The notes under the pieces: generated by a model
Told to the model about the DNA's origin: nothing
What the model saw: the letters and a program-made list of their open reading frames with translations, nothing else
The model's database searches: none
Source: Rhizobium mesosinicum
GTDB lineage: Bacteria > Pseudomonadota > Alphaproteobacteria > Rhizobiales > Rhizobiaceae
DNA length: 64,000 bases
NCBI RefSeq assembly: GCF_019511345.1
Contig: NZ_JAEUAK010000006.1
Location: 62,001-126,000 of the forward strand
Direction of reading: 5' to 3'
Part shown: positions 49,575 to 57,181 of the stretch, one piece after another
Layout: the number at the start of each line of letters is the position of its first letter
How positions within the stretch are numbered: the stretch's first letter is position 1
Translations under genes and position numbers: made by a program

Positions 49575-50300
49575 TCACGAGGGCTCCTTTTCGGCCACCG
49601 CTTCGCCATGGTCGAGAGAGGTGATGCGGATGAGGCTTTCCTGCAGCGTCAGCAGGTGTTGGCGCATGGCTTCACCGGCCTTTGCTGGATCGCGGGCGGC
49701 GATAGCGTCGACGATGGCTCTGTGCTGCCCATAGGTGACTTCGCGCGTGCGGCTTATGCTGCGGGCGCGCTCGCGGATCGTCTGCCAGGCGGGATCTTGC
49801 CGGACGCGATTGATGACATCGAAAATCGTCAGGAAGAACTGGTTCCCGGCGCATTGAGCAATCTGGCGATGCAGCGCCCCATCCCAGAGTTCGCGGCCGT
49901 CGGCATCGGTGCTGCCGTAGATTTTCTCCACCAGATCGTACATGCGTTCGATCTCGCGCGCCTTGGCCCGCATGGCTGCCAGCTGGACAAGCTGTGGCTC
50001 GATGCGCAGGCGCACCTCCATGATTTCCATGAGATCGGTGTCGGCGACGATGGAATCGACTTGGCTGCTCCATTCGTCCGGCCGCTTGCCGGCAAAGGTG
50101 CCGGAACCCTGCCGGCGCCAGATACGACCTTCGGCCTCCAGCACTTCCAGCGCGCGGCGGATGGAGCGGCGGCTGACGCCGAGCATTTCGGAGAGCGTGC
50201 GTTCAGTCGGCAGCTTGCCATCGGCATCGAGACTATCCGACTGCAGGAGAGTCCTCAGCTTCTCCAGCGCATAGTTCGAATTACCTTGCGTGTCGTCCAT
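49575..50300 (-). CDS. GntR/FadR-family regulator of the peptide transport operon
   Basis: This regulator of about 241 residues has an N-terminal winged helix (LPTERTLSEMLGVSRRSIRR, then WRRQGSGTFAG, about 30-75) and an FCD effector domain (helical, about 90-220, with the metal-binding pattern spread over EVRLRIEPQL and HRQIAQCAGN). ATG 50300 is chosen over 50357 because the frame between them overlaps a perfect operator palindrome. It precedes the binding-protein gene by 78 bp and probably controls it and itself. Confidence 0.88.
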   Translation of the reverse strand: MDDTQGNSNYALEKLRTLLQSDSLDADGKLPTERTLSEMLGVSRRSIRRALEVLEAEGRIWRRQGSGTFAGKRPDEWSSQVDSIVADTDLMEIMEVRLRIEPQLVQLAAMRAKAREIERMYDLVEKIYGSTDADGRELWDGALHRQIAQCAGNQFFLTIFDVINRVRQDPAWQTIRERARSISRTREVTYGQHRAIVDAIAARDPAKAGEAMRQHLLTLQESLIRITSLDHGEAVAEKEPS

Positions 50301-50306
50301 GAGGGC

Positions 50307-50329
50307 TGAACCAATTTGATATTGGTTCA
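50307..50329. promoter_or_regulatory. Perfect palindromic operator upstream of the FadR-type regulator
   Basis: TGAACCAAT-TTGAT-ATTGGTTCA is a 9-bp perfect inverted repeat with a 5-nt spacer, starting 7 bp before the regulator's ATG on the minus strand. A third half-site ATTGGTTC lies at 50489-50496. Related TGAACCAAT elements occur at 53144-53152 and 53220-53228. The site fits autoregulation by the GntR/FadR protein. Confidence 0.7.
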
Positions 50330-50508
50330 ATGCAAACCAAATCCTGCGGATCGTCAAGCGCTTTTTTTATGCAAATAAGTATCTGCCTGTTTATTGGTCG
50401 AATCGCACGGATTTACGGCAAAATCCAAAACTAGGCGCACGTTTTGACGAGAGCCGTACGCTAGGCAAGGGTGCGGTACCAAAAATCAATTGGTTCGCCT
50501 TTTAAGCC

Positions 50509-51951
50509 TCAGCGGTTCGCGGAGCGCGCCGAAAGGAAAGCCTGCGGCTCGAAGCTGAAATCCTTGTCGAAAGGATAGGTCGGGTGCTCTTTGCGCAGGC
50601 GCGGCAAGCGCTCGACGAACTGGTCGACGACACCGGCCGAGAGCGCCATGAGGTTGGGATTGGCGATCGGTGCCAGTTCCGGCGAGAGATAACCCGATTT
50701 GACGACGACGATCTTTGCCGTGCGCGGATCAAGACCGAGGCGGATAAAATCGACGATGTTGTGATAGGGGCGGCGTTTGGCGGACAGCACCAGATCGATG
50801 CCGCCGATGGAAACGACGGCCTGGCGATCGGCGGCGTCAGCGGTTTCGTGCAGGAATTTCACCAGGAAGCGTCCCGTCACCGGCTTGCTGCCCTTGGTAT
50901 CGAGCGAGGCGCCGACCGTCAGCTTCAGAGTGGCGCCGACGCCCGCAGCATAGCAGGTCTCGGTGGCCGCCTGATCGGCGATGCCGGCGAAGACGACGCC
51001 GGTGGCGCCTTTTGCAATCAGTTCGGCCAATAGGTCGGCACGATCGCCCACACCGCCGCCGGTCGGATTGTCGCCAGATTCGGCAAGCACCACGGGGCCG
51101 GTCGGGCTCGTGATCGCCTTGGAGACGCATTCCTCGATCGAGCCGGTCTCGCAGCCGAAAACGAATTCTTCGCGTACGTCCCAATAGGCCTTTGCCAAAC
51201 GCTTTGCCTCACGCTCCAGCACGGTGCGGTCGGTACCGGTCATGATGGCGGCGGCGGTTGTGCGGGGTTCGTCGGCCCAGACGTAGCCGACCATCAGCGA
51301 AGCATCCCAGACGCCATCGAGCGCGTCGATACCGGGCAGTTCGGCGTAAAGGCTCTTTGCCGGTTCATCGACGGTGCTGGTGCGTTCCCCCGGCAGAACG
51401 ACCGGGATCGGCGCCCAGAGCAGGACGGGCTTCACGCCCGTCTTCAGGCTTTTCACGAGCATGGAGACCGAGCGGCGCATCGTCTCTTCGACGTCGATAT
51501 GCGGCGCCGTGCGATAGGTGGAGTACATGTCCAGCGCATCGAGGATGCGCTGGGTGACGTTGCCATGCAGGTCGTAACTGGCCGAGATCATGCAGTGATC
51601 GCCGACAAGCGCGCGGGTTGCACCGATCCAGTCGCCTTCCGCATCTTCCATGCCTTCGACATACATGGCTCCGTGCATGGCGAGATAGAGGCCGTCGAGC
51701 GGCAGCAGTGGCTTCAGGCGTTCCAGGAACTCCGCCTTGAAGGCCTCATAGGTATGGCGTGCGACCGGGCCGCCGGCAATGGCGCGGGCATGGATCGTCG
51801 GCAGGAATTCGGCGTCGTAATCTCCAAGGAACGCAAAATAGGGGTTTGCCAGCAATTCCTCGCCACGTACCACCCGGAAGTCCTTCTCCTCGTTCAGGAT
51901 GGGATTGTACGTGCTGCATTCGATGTGAATGCCACCGACGGCGATGCGCAT
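50509..51951 (-). CDS. M81-family metallopeptidase (MlrC-like)
   Basis: This 480-residue protein begins MRIAVGGIHIECSTYNPI, the MlrC signature, and has ASYDLHGNV (about 122-130, metal ligands Asp/His) and LAESGDNPTGGGVGDRADLL in the second domain. MlrC peptidases finish degradation of microcystin in other bacteria, while rhizobial copies sit in peptide or amide operons with unknown substrates. The gene follows the ROK regulator with 8 bp between them, and the GntR/transport operon continues on the same strand, so linked function in peptide breakdown is likely. Confidence 0.87.
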   Translation of the reverse strand: MRIAVGGIHIECSTYNPILNEEKDFRVVRGEELLANPYFAFLGDYDAEFLPTIHARAIAGGPVARHTYEAFKAEFLERLKPLLPLDGLYLAMHGAMYVEGMEDAEGDWIGATRALVGDHCMISASYDLHGNVTQRILDALDMYSTYRTAPHIDVEETMRRSVSMLVKSLKTGVKPVLLWAPIPVVLPGERTSTVDEPAKSLYAELPGIDALDGVWDASLMVGYVWADEPRTTAAAIMTGTDRTVLEREAKRLAKAYWDVREEFVFGCETGSIEECVSKAITSPTGPVVLAESGDNPTGGGVGDRADLLAELIAKGATGVVFAGIADQAATETCYAAGVGATLKLTVGASLDTKGSKPVTGRFLVKFLHETADAADRQAVVSIGGIDLVLSAKRRPYHNIVDFIRLGLDPRTAKIVVVKSGYLSPELAPIANPNLMALSAGVVDQFVERLPRLRKEHPTYPFDKDFSFEPQAFLSARSANR

Positions 51952-51959
51952 GGGAAACC

Positions 51960-53093
51960 TCAGCTTATATTAGGACCGATCAGAAAATTATGGGCGGCGA
52001 TACTGGCGGCACCCCGCGCCCAGACGTCGCTATCGACGCGGCGGGTGCGGATCGGCGTTTGGCCGGCATAACGCGGAAGAACATTGGCTTCGACCGCCTG
52101 TTGCACGACCGTGCCGAACAGGCCTTCGAAGGAACCTTCGACATGAGTGACAAGGATCATGCCGGGGTCGTTCATTTGGATCAGGTGCGAGATGGCGAGA
52201 CCGATGGCTGCGCCGGCCTTGTGGATGATGGCGATCGCCTCGGCTGTGCCGAGCGAGGCTTCCTCTTCCAGCTCGGACAGCGAGGTACATTTCAAGCCGG
52301 CGGCTCGCGCCATCTCCTTGATCGCCGTCATGGAGGCGATGGTATCCAGGCAACCGCGCTTGCCGCAGCGGCAGGGTGCGCCACCCGGCTCGATCGTTGC
52401 GTGGGCGATTTCGCCCGCACCGCCATGATTGCCGCGATAGAGCCTGCCGTCGATGACATGGGCGCAGCCGATACCGTCTCCCAACGAAACGATCGAGAAA
52501 TTGGGCACGTCGCGGGCTATGCCGAACAGCTTCTCGCTGACGGCCACGGCCTTGGCGTCGTTTTCGATGAAGGTATCGACGCCGCTTGCCTGACGGATAA
52601 ATTCGGCGAGCGGCACATCCTGCCAGCCAAGCAGAGTGGACTGCACGCAGGTCGCCTGTTTTTCGTCGACGAAGCCGGACAGTGCCACGCCGATGCCGGC
52701 AAGCTTGGAGCTTGCCTGCGGGTGGCCCTTCAGGATTTCCGGCAGGCCGTAGGCGATGGCGTTGGCAATGACCTTGGGATCGCGGGAATGGGGCAATTGC
52801 TGACGGGCGATGATATTGCCGTTCAGATCGCTGAGGATCATCGGCGCCGGATCTTCCAGAAGCGAAATACCTATGAAGAAGGCGCATTCCGGCTTCAGGT
52901 CGAGCAGCACGGAGGGCCGGCCCTGGCCATAGACGGTCTCTGTCTCGTGCAGCACGCCGCGATCGATCAGCTCGCGAGCAATGCCACTCATCGCCGCTTT
53001 GCTGAGCCCGATCGCGGCAGCAAGATCGGTCCGGCTTAAGGGGCCGGACTCGCTTATGACGCGCAGGAGCTCGCGCTGCGACGTATTGAACAT
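51960..53093 (-). CDS. ROK-family transcriptional regulator
   Basis: This 377-residue protein has an N-terminal winged helix (LSRTDLAAAIGLSKAAMSGI, about 19-38, and GRPSVLLDL wing) followed by a sugar-kinase-like ROK domain: GIGVALSGFVD, SLGDGIGCAHVIDG, GGAGEIAH, and the Zn motif CRCGKRGCLDT (about 244-254). Regulators of this kind usually respond to a sugar or amino sugar. It is the first gene of the minus-strand run and is followed 8 bp later by the M81 gene. TGAACCAAT occurs 51 bp upstream of its start. Confidence 0.9.
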   Translation of the reverse strand: MFNTSQRELLRVISESGPLSRTDLAAAIGLSKAAMSGIARELIDRGVLHETETVYGQGRPSVLLDLKPECAFFIGISLLEDPAPMILSDLNGNIIARQQLPHSRDPKVIANAIAYGLPEILKGHPQASSKLAGIGVALSGFVDEKQATCVQSTLLGWQDVPLAEFIRQASGVDTFIENDAKAVAVSEKLFGIARDVPNFSIVSLGDGIGCAHVIDGRLYRGNHGGAGEIAHATIEPGGAPCRCGKRGCLDTIASMTAIKEMARAAGLKCTSLSELEEEASLGTAEAIAIIHKAGAAIGLAISHLIQMNDPGMILVTHVEGSFEGLFGTVVQQAVEANVLPRYAGQTPIRTRRVDSDVWARGAASIAAHNFLIGPNIS

Positions 53094-53143
53094 ACAAAAT
53101 TCCTGATCCGCCGACGTGCCGTCCTGACAATAAGTTCACAAAA

Positions 53144-53228
53144 TGAACCAATCAATCGAAATAAATTACAACAACTGGCCAAAGTCGACCCGAAAGCCAC
53201 TTCAAGAGTCACAAGAGGGTGAACCAAT
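53144..53228. repeat. Two TGAACCAATC elements upstream of the ROK gene
   Basis: TGAACCAATCAATCGAAAT begins at 53144 and TGAACCAATCGAAAT at 53220, 76 bp apart, in an AT-rich stretch. Both share the half-site of the palindrome at 50307-50329. The second lies upstream of the decayed permease tail, so it may be a leftover promoter element. The 53094-53359 stretch holds no other supported gene. Confidence 0.5.
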
Positions 53229-53359
53229 CGAAATCATTCGCAAGAGATTTATCAGACTTGCATGTTCGCATTGATCTACGCCGTCTCCGGAACGCTGTTT
53301 GCGCCGTTTTCGGCTCCCGCTTCCTCGCTGACCGTCATGTTCTCGGTTTCGCTCAACGG

Positions 53360-53501
53360 AGCGCAATGATGGGCGATAGCCGCAATTATCTCGGCCTCAA
53401 TATCTATATGTCGCTCCTTCCGGGCCTCGCGATCATGGTCACCACGCTTGGCTTCAACATTCTCGGCGACGGCCGGCGGCCTGCTCGATCCGCGGAAATA
53501 A
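53360..53501 (+). pseudogene. Remnant C-terminus of a DppC-type permease
   Basis: The plus-strand reading encodes AMMGDSRNYLGLNIY, MSLLPGLAIMVTTLGFNILG and then DG, the typical last 45 residues of a dipeptide permease. The frame then shifts: the expected LLDPRK-stop is present one frame over (CTGCTCGATCCGCGGAAATAA ends at 53501). The N-terminal 80 percent of the gene is absent. The sequence differs from the intact DppC at 46 kb, so it comes from another transporter. It marks a deletion scar beside the IS remnant. Confidence 0.75.
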
Positions 53502-53588
53502 AAAGAGATGCGACGCGCAGCTTGCTGCCCGTTTCGTCGTATCGGTTGGGAAAATTGTGCCCGGCCTGAGAGATAAGTACGGGACGTA

Positions 53589-54314
53589 CCGGAGACATGG
53601 GTAACACTTTTCGCTTTTGGCGGGAGGTGTTGATGCCGTGGAGAGAGACTTCGGTGATGGAGGAACGTCTACGCTTTATCGCCCGGCTGCTTGAGGGCGA
53701 AGGCATGAGCGATGTGTGCCGGGAGTTCGGCATCTCGCGCAAGACCCGGCTACAAGATCTTCAATCGCTACAAGGACGACGGCCTGGAGGCGCTGACGGA
53801 TCGGTCTCGACGACCGGTGCGTTACGCCAACCAGTTGCCCGAGCCGGTGGAGGCAATGATCGTGCGGCTCAGACAAGAGAAGCCGCATTGGGGTGCCACC
53901 CGGCAGAAATATCCTGCAGCAGCAGGCCCGTTTCGATGCATTCGTCAGCGAATTCAATACCGAGCGACCGCATGAAGCCCTGGCGATGAAGACGCCTGTC
54001 GATCTCTACGCCGCGTCGTCACGACTCTATCAGGGCCTGCCGGAGATCGACTACCCCTTCCATGATCGGGAGGCGCTGGTCACCAATTGCGGCCGCATCT
54101 GCATCTATCGCAAGAAGATCAACATATCGACGGTGCTGGCCGGCCAGAAACTGGGGCTCAAGGAAGTCGACGACGGTATTTGGCTCGTCAGCTTCATGCA
54201 TTATGATCTGGGATATATCGACCTGGAGCAGAGGACTTTGCAAACCATCGACAACCCGTTCGGCACGAGGTTGTCACCCATGTGTTAGGTACGTTTTGTT
54301 ACCTATGTCTCCGG
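53589..54314 (+). mobile_element. Internally deleted IS481-family insertion sequence
   Basis: Near-perfect terminal inverted repeats bound the element: CCGGAGACATGGGTAACA at 53589-53606 and its inverse at 54297-54314, with 17 of 18 bases matching. The span is about 725 bp, shorter than the roughly 1 kb usual for this family. It contains a broken transposase gene. It lies between a permease tail and the 3' end of tRNA-Gly. No target-site duplication was identified with confidence. Confidence 0.75.
53633..54288 (+). pseudogene. IS481-family transposase, frameshifted and missing its DDE core
   Basis: The N-terminal helix-turn-helix part is readable: MPWRETSVMEERLRFIARLL, then GMSDVCREFGISRKT. 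An extra C near 53746 shifts the frame, after which GYKIFNRYKDDGLEALTDRS and EKPHWGA continue. From about 53905 the catalytic centre is deleted and the sequence jumps to the C-terminal FLQQQARFDAFVSEFNTERP block, HEALAMKTPVDLY and the rest, ending at 54288. The element cannot encode active transposase. Confidence 0.85.
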
Positions 54315-54332
54315 GCTGGACAATTGAGAAAC

Positions 54333-54407
54333 TGGAGCGGGCGAAGGGATTCGAACCCTCGACCCCAACCTTGGCAAGGTTGTGCTCTACCCCTGAGCTA
54401 CACCCGC
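54333..54407 (-). tRNA. tRNA-Gly (GCC)
   Basis: The minus strand gives a full cloverleaf: acceptor GCGGGTG pairing with CGCCCGC, a D-arm with AGCTCAGGGGTAGAGC, anticodon arm CCTTGCCAAGG with GCC (54373-54375), a T-arm GAGGGTTCGAATCCCTT, and an encoded CCA end at 54333-54335. Its 3' end faces the decayed IS and permease remnants. Confidence 0.96.
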
Positions 54408-54417
54408 TCAATCCACA

Positions 54418-54446
54418 ACGGTCCGGGGTAGTAAGTAGCGGACCGT
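54418..54446. repeat. Perfect 8-bp inverted repeat upstream of tRNA-Gly
   Basis: ACGGTCCG and CGGACCGT are separated by 13 nt, 11 bp beyond the 5' end of the tRNA gene. The position fits a promoter-region palindrome or an old terminator; no further evidence is visible. The rest of 54408-54663 holds no supported gene. Confidence 0.3.
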
Positions 54447-54663
54447 GGGTGCCACCTTGCGGCGACGGGCGCTATATCGCCCAAACGATTTTCAAATGCA
54501 ACAGGGAAATGACGGAAAAACGAAGAAAAGTTCCGATGGTGGAAAACCGGCTTCGGAAGCGCCGCGAATGCGGGGCAACGCGTCGTCCTGAAGATTGCCA
54601 AGCGCACGAGGCGGACGTAAGCAGGCAGTCCAATCTGCCTTTCTCCTGCCTGATGGAATGACG

Positions 54664-55173
54664 ATGATCGAAAACAAGCCCAAGACTCGCCAGGAACTCC
54701 TCGCCTTTCTCGATGGGCTCGGCATCGCCCACAGCACCAAAAACCATGCGCCAGTCTTCACGGTGGCCGAATCGGTGGCGTTGCGGGACGAGATTCCAGG
54801 CGGGCATACCAAGAACCTGTTCGTGAAGGACAAGAAAGATCGTTACTTCCTGCTGACAGTCGAGGAAAATGCCCTCGTCGACCTCAAGCAGGTCCATACT
54901 CTCATCGGCGCTTCCGGCCGCGTCTCTTTCGGCAGGCCCGAGAAGCTGATGGAATATCTTGGTGTCATTCCAGGCGCTGTTACCGCGTTCGGCGCGATCA
55001 ACGATACCGGCAACAATGTCACCTTCGTCCTCGATGCTGATCTGATGCATGACGAGATCATCAACTGCCATCCGCTTTCCAACGATGCGACGACGTCGAT
55101 CGCCAGCGCCGATCTGATACGATTCATGGAAGCGACTGGGCATAAGCCGCTTGTCTTGAAAGTGACGTCCTGA
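54664..55173 (+). CDS. Aminoacyl-tRNA deacylase, YbaK/ProX family
   Basis: This 169-residue protein is a single YbaK/ProRS-INS editing domain that hydrolyses mischarged tRNA in trans, for example Ala-tRNA(Pro). Blocks visible are HAPVFTVAES (about 28-37), GGHTKNLFVKDKKDRYFLLT with the catalytic Lys region, GVIPGAVTAFGAIND (about 99-113) and HPLSNDATTSI near the C-terminus. ATG 54664 has GGA at correct spacing; ATG 54658 is also in frame but too close to it. Exact tRNA specificity is unknown. Confidence 0.88.
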   Translation: MIENKPKTRQELLAFLDGLGIAHSTKNHAPVFTVAESVALRDEIPGGHTKNLFVKDKKDRYFLLTVEENALVDLKQVHTLIGASGRVSFGRPEKLMEYLGVIPGAVTAFGAINDTGNNVTFVLDADLMHDEIINCHPLSNDATTSIASADLIRFMEATGHKPLVLKVTS

Positions 55174-55229
55174 CATACGATTTTAGCGCTATCAGAGACG
55201 CCGGCAGATCGGCGCGGCGGGAGATACCT

Positions 55230-56201
55230 ATGAGCGGCAGCGACAATCCTTACAACGGTTCCTTCGGCAACCAGATGTCGGCAACGGCAAGTTATGGCGC
55301 AGTATCCGAGCCTGCGGCGGGCGGCAGTCATATCAAGGACACGACGACGGCGAATTTTTCGAAGGACGTCCTCGATGAGTCGCGCAATCAGCCGGTTCTG
55401 GTCGATTTCTGGGCGCCGTGGTGCGGCCCGTGCAAGCAGCTGACGCCGGTTTTGGAAAAGGTCGTCAACGAAGGTCAGGGCCGCGTCAAGCTGGTCAAGA
55501 TGAACATCGACGATCATCCCTCGATCGCCGGCCAGCTCGGCATCCAGTCGATCCCGGCGGTCATTGCCTTCGTCAACGGTCGCCCGGCCGACGGCTTCAT
55601 GGGTGCTGTTCCGGAAAGCCAGGTCCGCCAGTTCGTCGATCGCCTTGCAGGTCCGGCGGGTGCCGATCAGGCCGCTGAGATCGAGGCCGTTCTGGCGGAA
55701 GCGGGCGAATTGCTTGCTGCCGGCAACATCAATGAAGCGGGGCAGCTTTACGGCGCCATCATACAGGCCGAGCCGGAAAACGCCAAGGCTCTTGCCGGCA
55801 TGGCCGAGTGTCTGATCGCGGCCGACCAGCATGGCGAGGCTCGCCAGATGTTGAGCGAGTTGTCTGAGGCGCTTGCCAAGGACGCAGGGATTCAGGCGGT
55901 CCTGAAGAAGCTCGACCAGATCGAAGAAGCCCGCAAGCTCGGCGATCCTGTCGCTCTGGAGCGCGAGCTGGCACTGAATCCCGATCATCACGAAGCCCGC
56001 CTGAAACTCGCCAAGATCCTCAATGTCGAGGGAAAGCGCGAGGAGGCGGCCGAACACCTGCTCTTCATCATGCGCAAGGATCGCGCCTTCGATGACGACG
56101 GGGCGCGTCGCCAGCTCCTGCAGTTCTTCGAGGTCTGGGGCTTCAAGGATCCGGCGACTGTTTCGGCTCGCCGCAAGCTTTCCTCCATCCTCTTTTCCTG
56201 A
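55230..56201 (+). CDS. cnoX: Thioredoxin-TPR co-chaperone, CnoX/YbbN-like
   Basis: This 323-residue cytoplasmic protein has a disordered N-terminus (1-35), a thioredoxin domain (about 36-145) with the intact redox motif WAPWCGPCKQLTPVL (about 60-74) and cis-Pro in SIPAV, then TPR-like helices to the end. E. coli CnoX lacks the second redox Cys, whereas alphaproteobacterial forms keep WCGPC, so this one is probably an active oxidoreductase as well as a holdase that hands clients to GroEL. It forms a likely operon with the LON-domain and Trm112-like genes. Confidence 0.87.
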   Translation: MSGSDNPYNGSFGNQMSATASYGAVSEPAAGGSHIKDTTTANFSKDVLDESRNQPVLVDFWAPWCGPCKQLTPVLEKVVNEGQGRVKLVKMNIDDHPSIAGQLGIQSIPAVIAFVNGRPADGFMGAVPESQVRQFVDRLAGPAGADQAAEIEAVLAEAGELLAAGNINEAGQLYGAIIQAEPENAKALAGMAECLIAADQHGEARQMLSELSEALAKDAGIQAVLKKLDQIEEARKLGDPVALERELALNPDHHEARLKLAKILNVEGKREEAAEHLLFIMRKDRAFDDDGARRQLLQFFEVWGFKDPATVSARRKLSSILFS

Positions 56202-56213
56202 GTTTGCCGCATC

Positions 56214-56239
56214 TGCCCTTGCGTTTTTACGCAAGGGCA
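56214..56239 (+). terminator. Perfect hairpin between cnoX and the LON-domain gene
   Basis: TGCCCTTGCGT pairs with ACGCAAGGGCA around a TTTT loop. No T-run follows, so it may be a partial terminator or an mRNA-processing or stability hairpin within an operon. Confidence 0.5.
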
Positions 56240-56303
56240 CCACATTCGTCGTGAGGACGGGCGCCACAGATGCGCCCGCCGAAAGAGTGCGGGACTAGTC
56301 TTC

Positions 56304-56975
56304 ATGCAAGTCGGCAATGCGAGATATCTGAAGCCCGGGGATCTACCGGATGAGATCGCAGTTTTTCCCCTGACAGGTGCGCTTCTCCTGCCTGCCGGAC
56401 AGTTGCCGCTCAACATCTTCGAGCCGCGTTATCTCGCGATGTTCGATGCTGCACTGACCGGAAACCGTCTGATCGGCATGGTGCAGCCGGCGCACGGCGA
56501 GCATGAAGACAAGACGCATGCTCCTGAGCTTGCAGCTGTCGGTTGCCTCGGCCGGATTACCTCTTATGCCGAAACGGGGGATGGACGTTATATCGTCTCG
56601 CTCACGGGTGTGTGCCGTTTCCGGCTGCTGGAAGAGAGATCGCATGGTCAGCCGTTCCGCAGCTTTCGCATCGCGCCATTCATTTCCGATCTTTCCGCCG
56701 AGAACGAGGAAGATGCCGTCGACCGTGGCGCGTTGCTAACAGCTTTTAAGGCCTATCTTGACGCCAACAAACTCGAGGCAGACTGGGAGAGCGTGGAGCG
56801 GGCTAGCAACCTTACCCTCGTCAATTCGCTCGCGATGATGTCGCCTTTCGGCCCCGCCGAAAAACAGGCGCTGCTCGAAGCGCCCGACCTCAAGACGAGG
56901 GCGGAAACCCTGATCGCCATCACCGAAATCGTGCTAGCCCGCGTCTTCGGCGATTCGGATACCGTACTGCAGTAG
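56304..56975 (+). CDS. LON N-terminal (substrate-binding) domain protein
   Basis: This 223-residue protein is a stand-alone PUA-like LON N-domain without the ATPase or protease. The start of the domain is clear: IAVFPLTGALLLPAGQLPLN (about 17-36) and IFEPRYLAMFDAAL. The middle has VGCLGRITSYAETGDGRYIV, and a helical tail follows. These proteins may act as adaptors or regulators of Lon; the role is not established. It is followed 8 bp later by the Trm112-like gene. Confidence 0.85.
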   Translation: MQVGNARYLKPGDLPDEIAVFPLTGALLLPAGQLPLNIFEPRYLAMFDAALTGNRLIGMVQPAHGEHEDKTHAPELAAVGCLGRITSYAETGDGRYIVSLTGVCRFRLLEERSHGQPFRSFRIAPFISDLSAENEEDAVDRGALLTAFKAYLDANKLEADWESVERASNLTLVNSLAMMSPFGPAEKQALLEAPDLKTRAETLIAITEIVLARVFGDSDTVLQ

Positions 56976-56983
56976 AGGGCGCG

Positions 56984-57172
56984 ATGGACGAAAAACTGAG
57001 CCGGGTCGATCCCAAGCTTCTCGAACTTCTCGTCTGCCCGCTCACCAAGGGGCGGCTTTCCTATGACCGGGAGCACAATGAGTTGGTCTCGGAAAAGGCG
57101 CGCCTTGCCTATCCGATCAGAGACGGCATTCCGATCATGCTCGTTTCTGAAGCGCGCAGCCTCGAAGACTGA
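56984..57172 (+). CDS. Trm112/YcaR-family small protein
   Basis: This 62-residue protein has LLELLVCPLTKGRLSYD near the N-terminus and YPIRDGIPIMLVSEAR at the end, the UPF0434/Trm112 pattern. Only one Cys is present where many relatives have a zinc CxxC, so it probably does not bind zinc. Relatives activate methyltransferases as partner subunits. It is the last gene of a short plus-strand run and is convergent with ubiH, with 9 bp between the stops. Confidence 0.85.
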   Translation: MDEKLSRVDPKLLELLVCPLTKGRLSYDREHNELVSEKARLAYPIRDGIPIMLVSEARSLED

Positions 57173-57181
57173 AGAGTAATT

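Noticed and set aside
53262..53369. A 35-codon open frame just upstream of the permease remnant
   Set aside because: It has no good ribosome site, no family similarity and lies in a decayed interval; it is more likely chance or leftover sequence.
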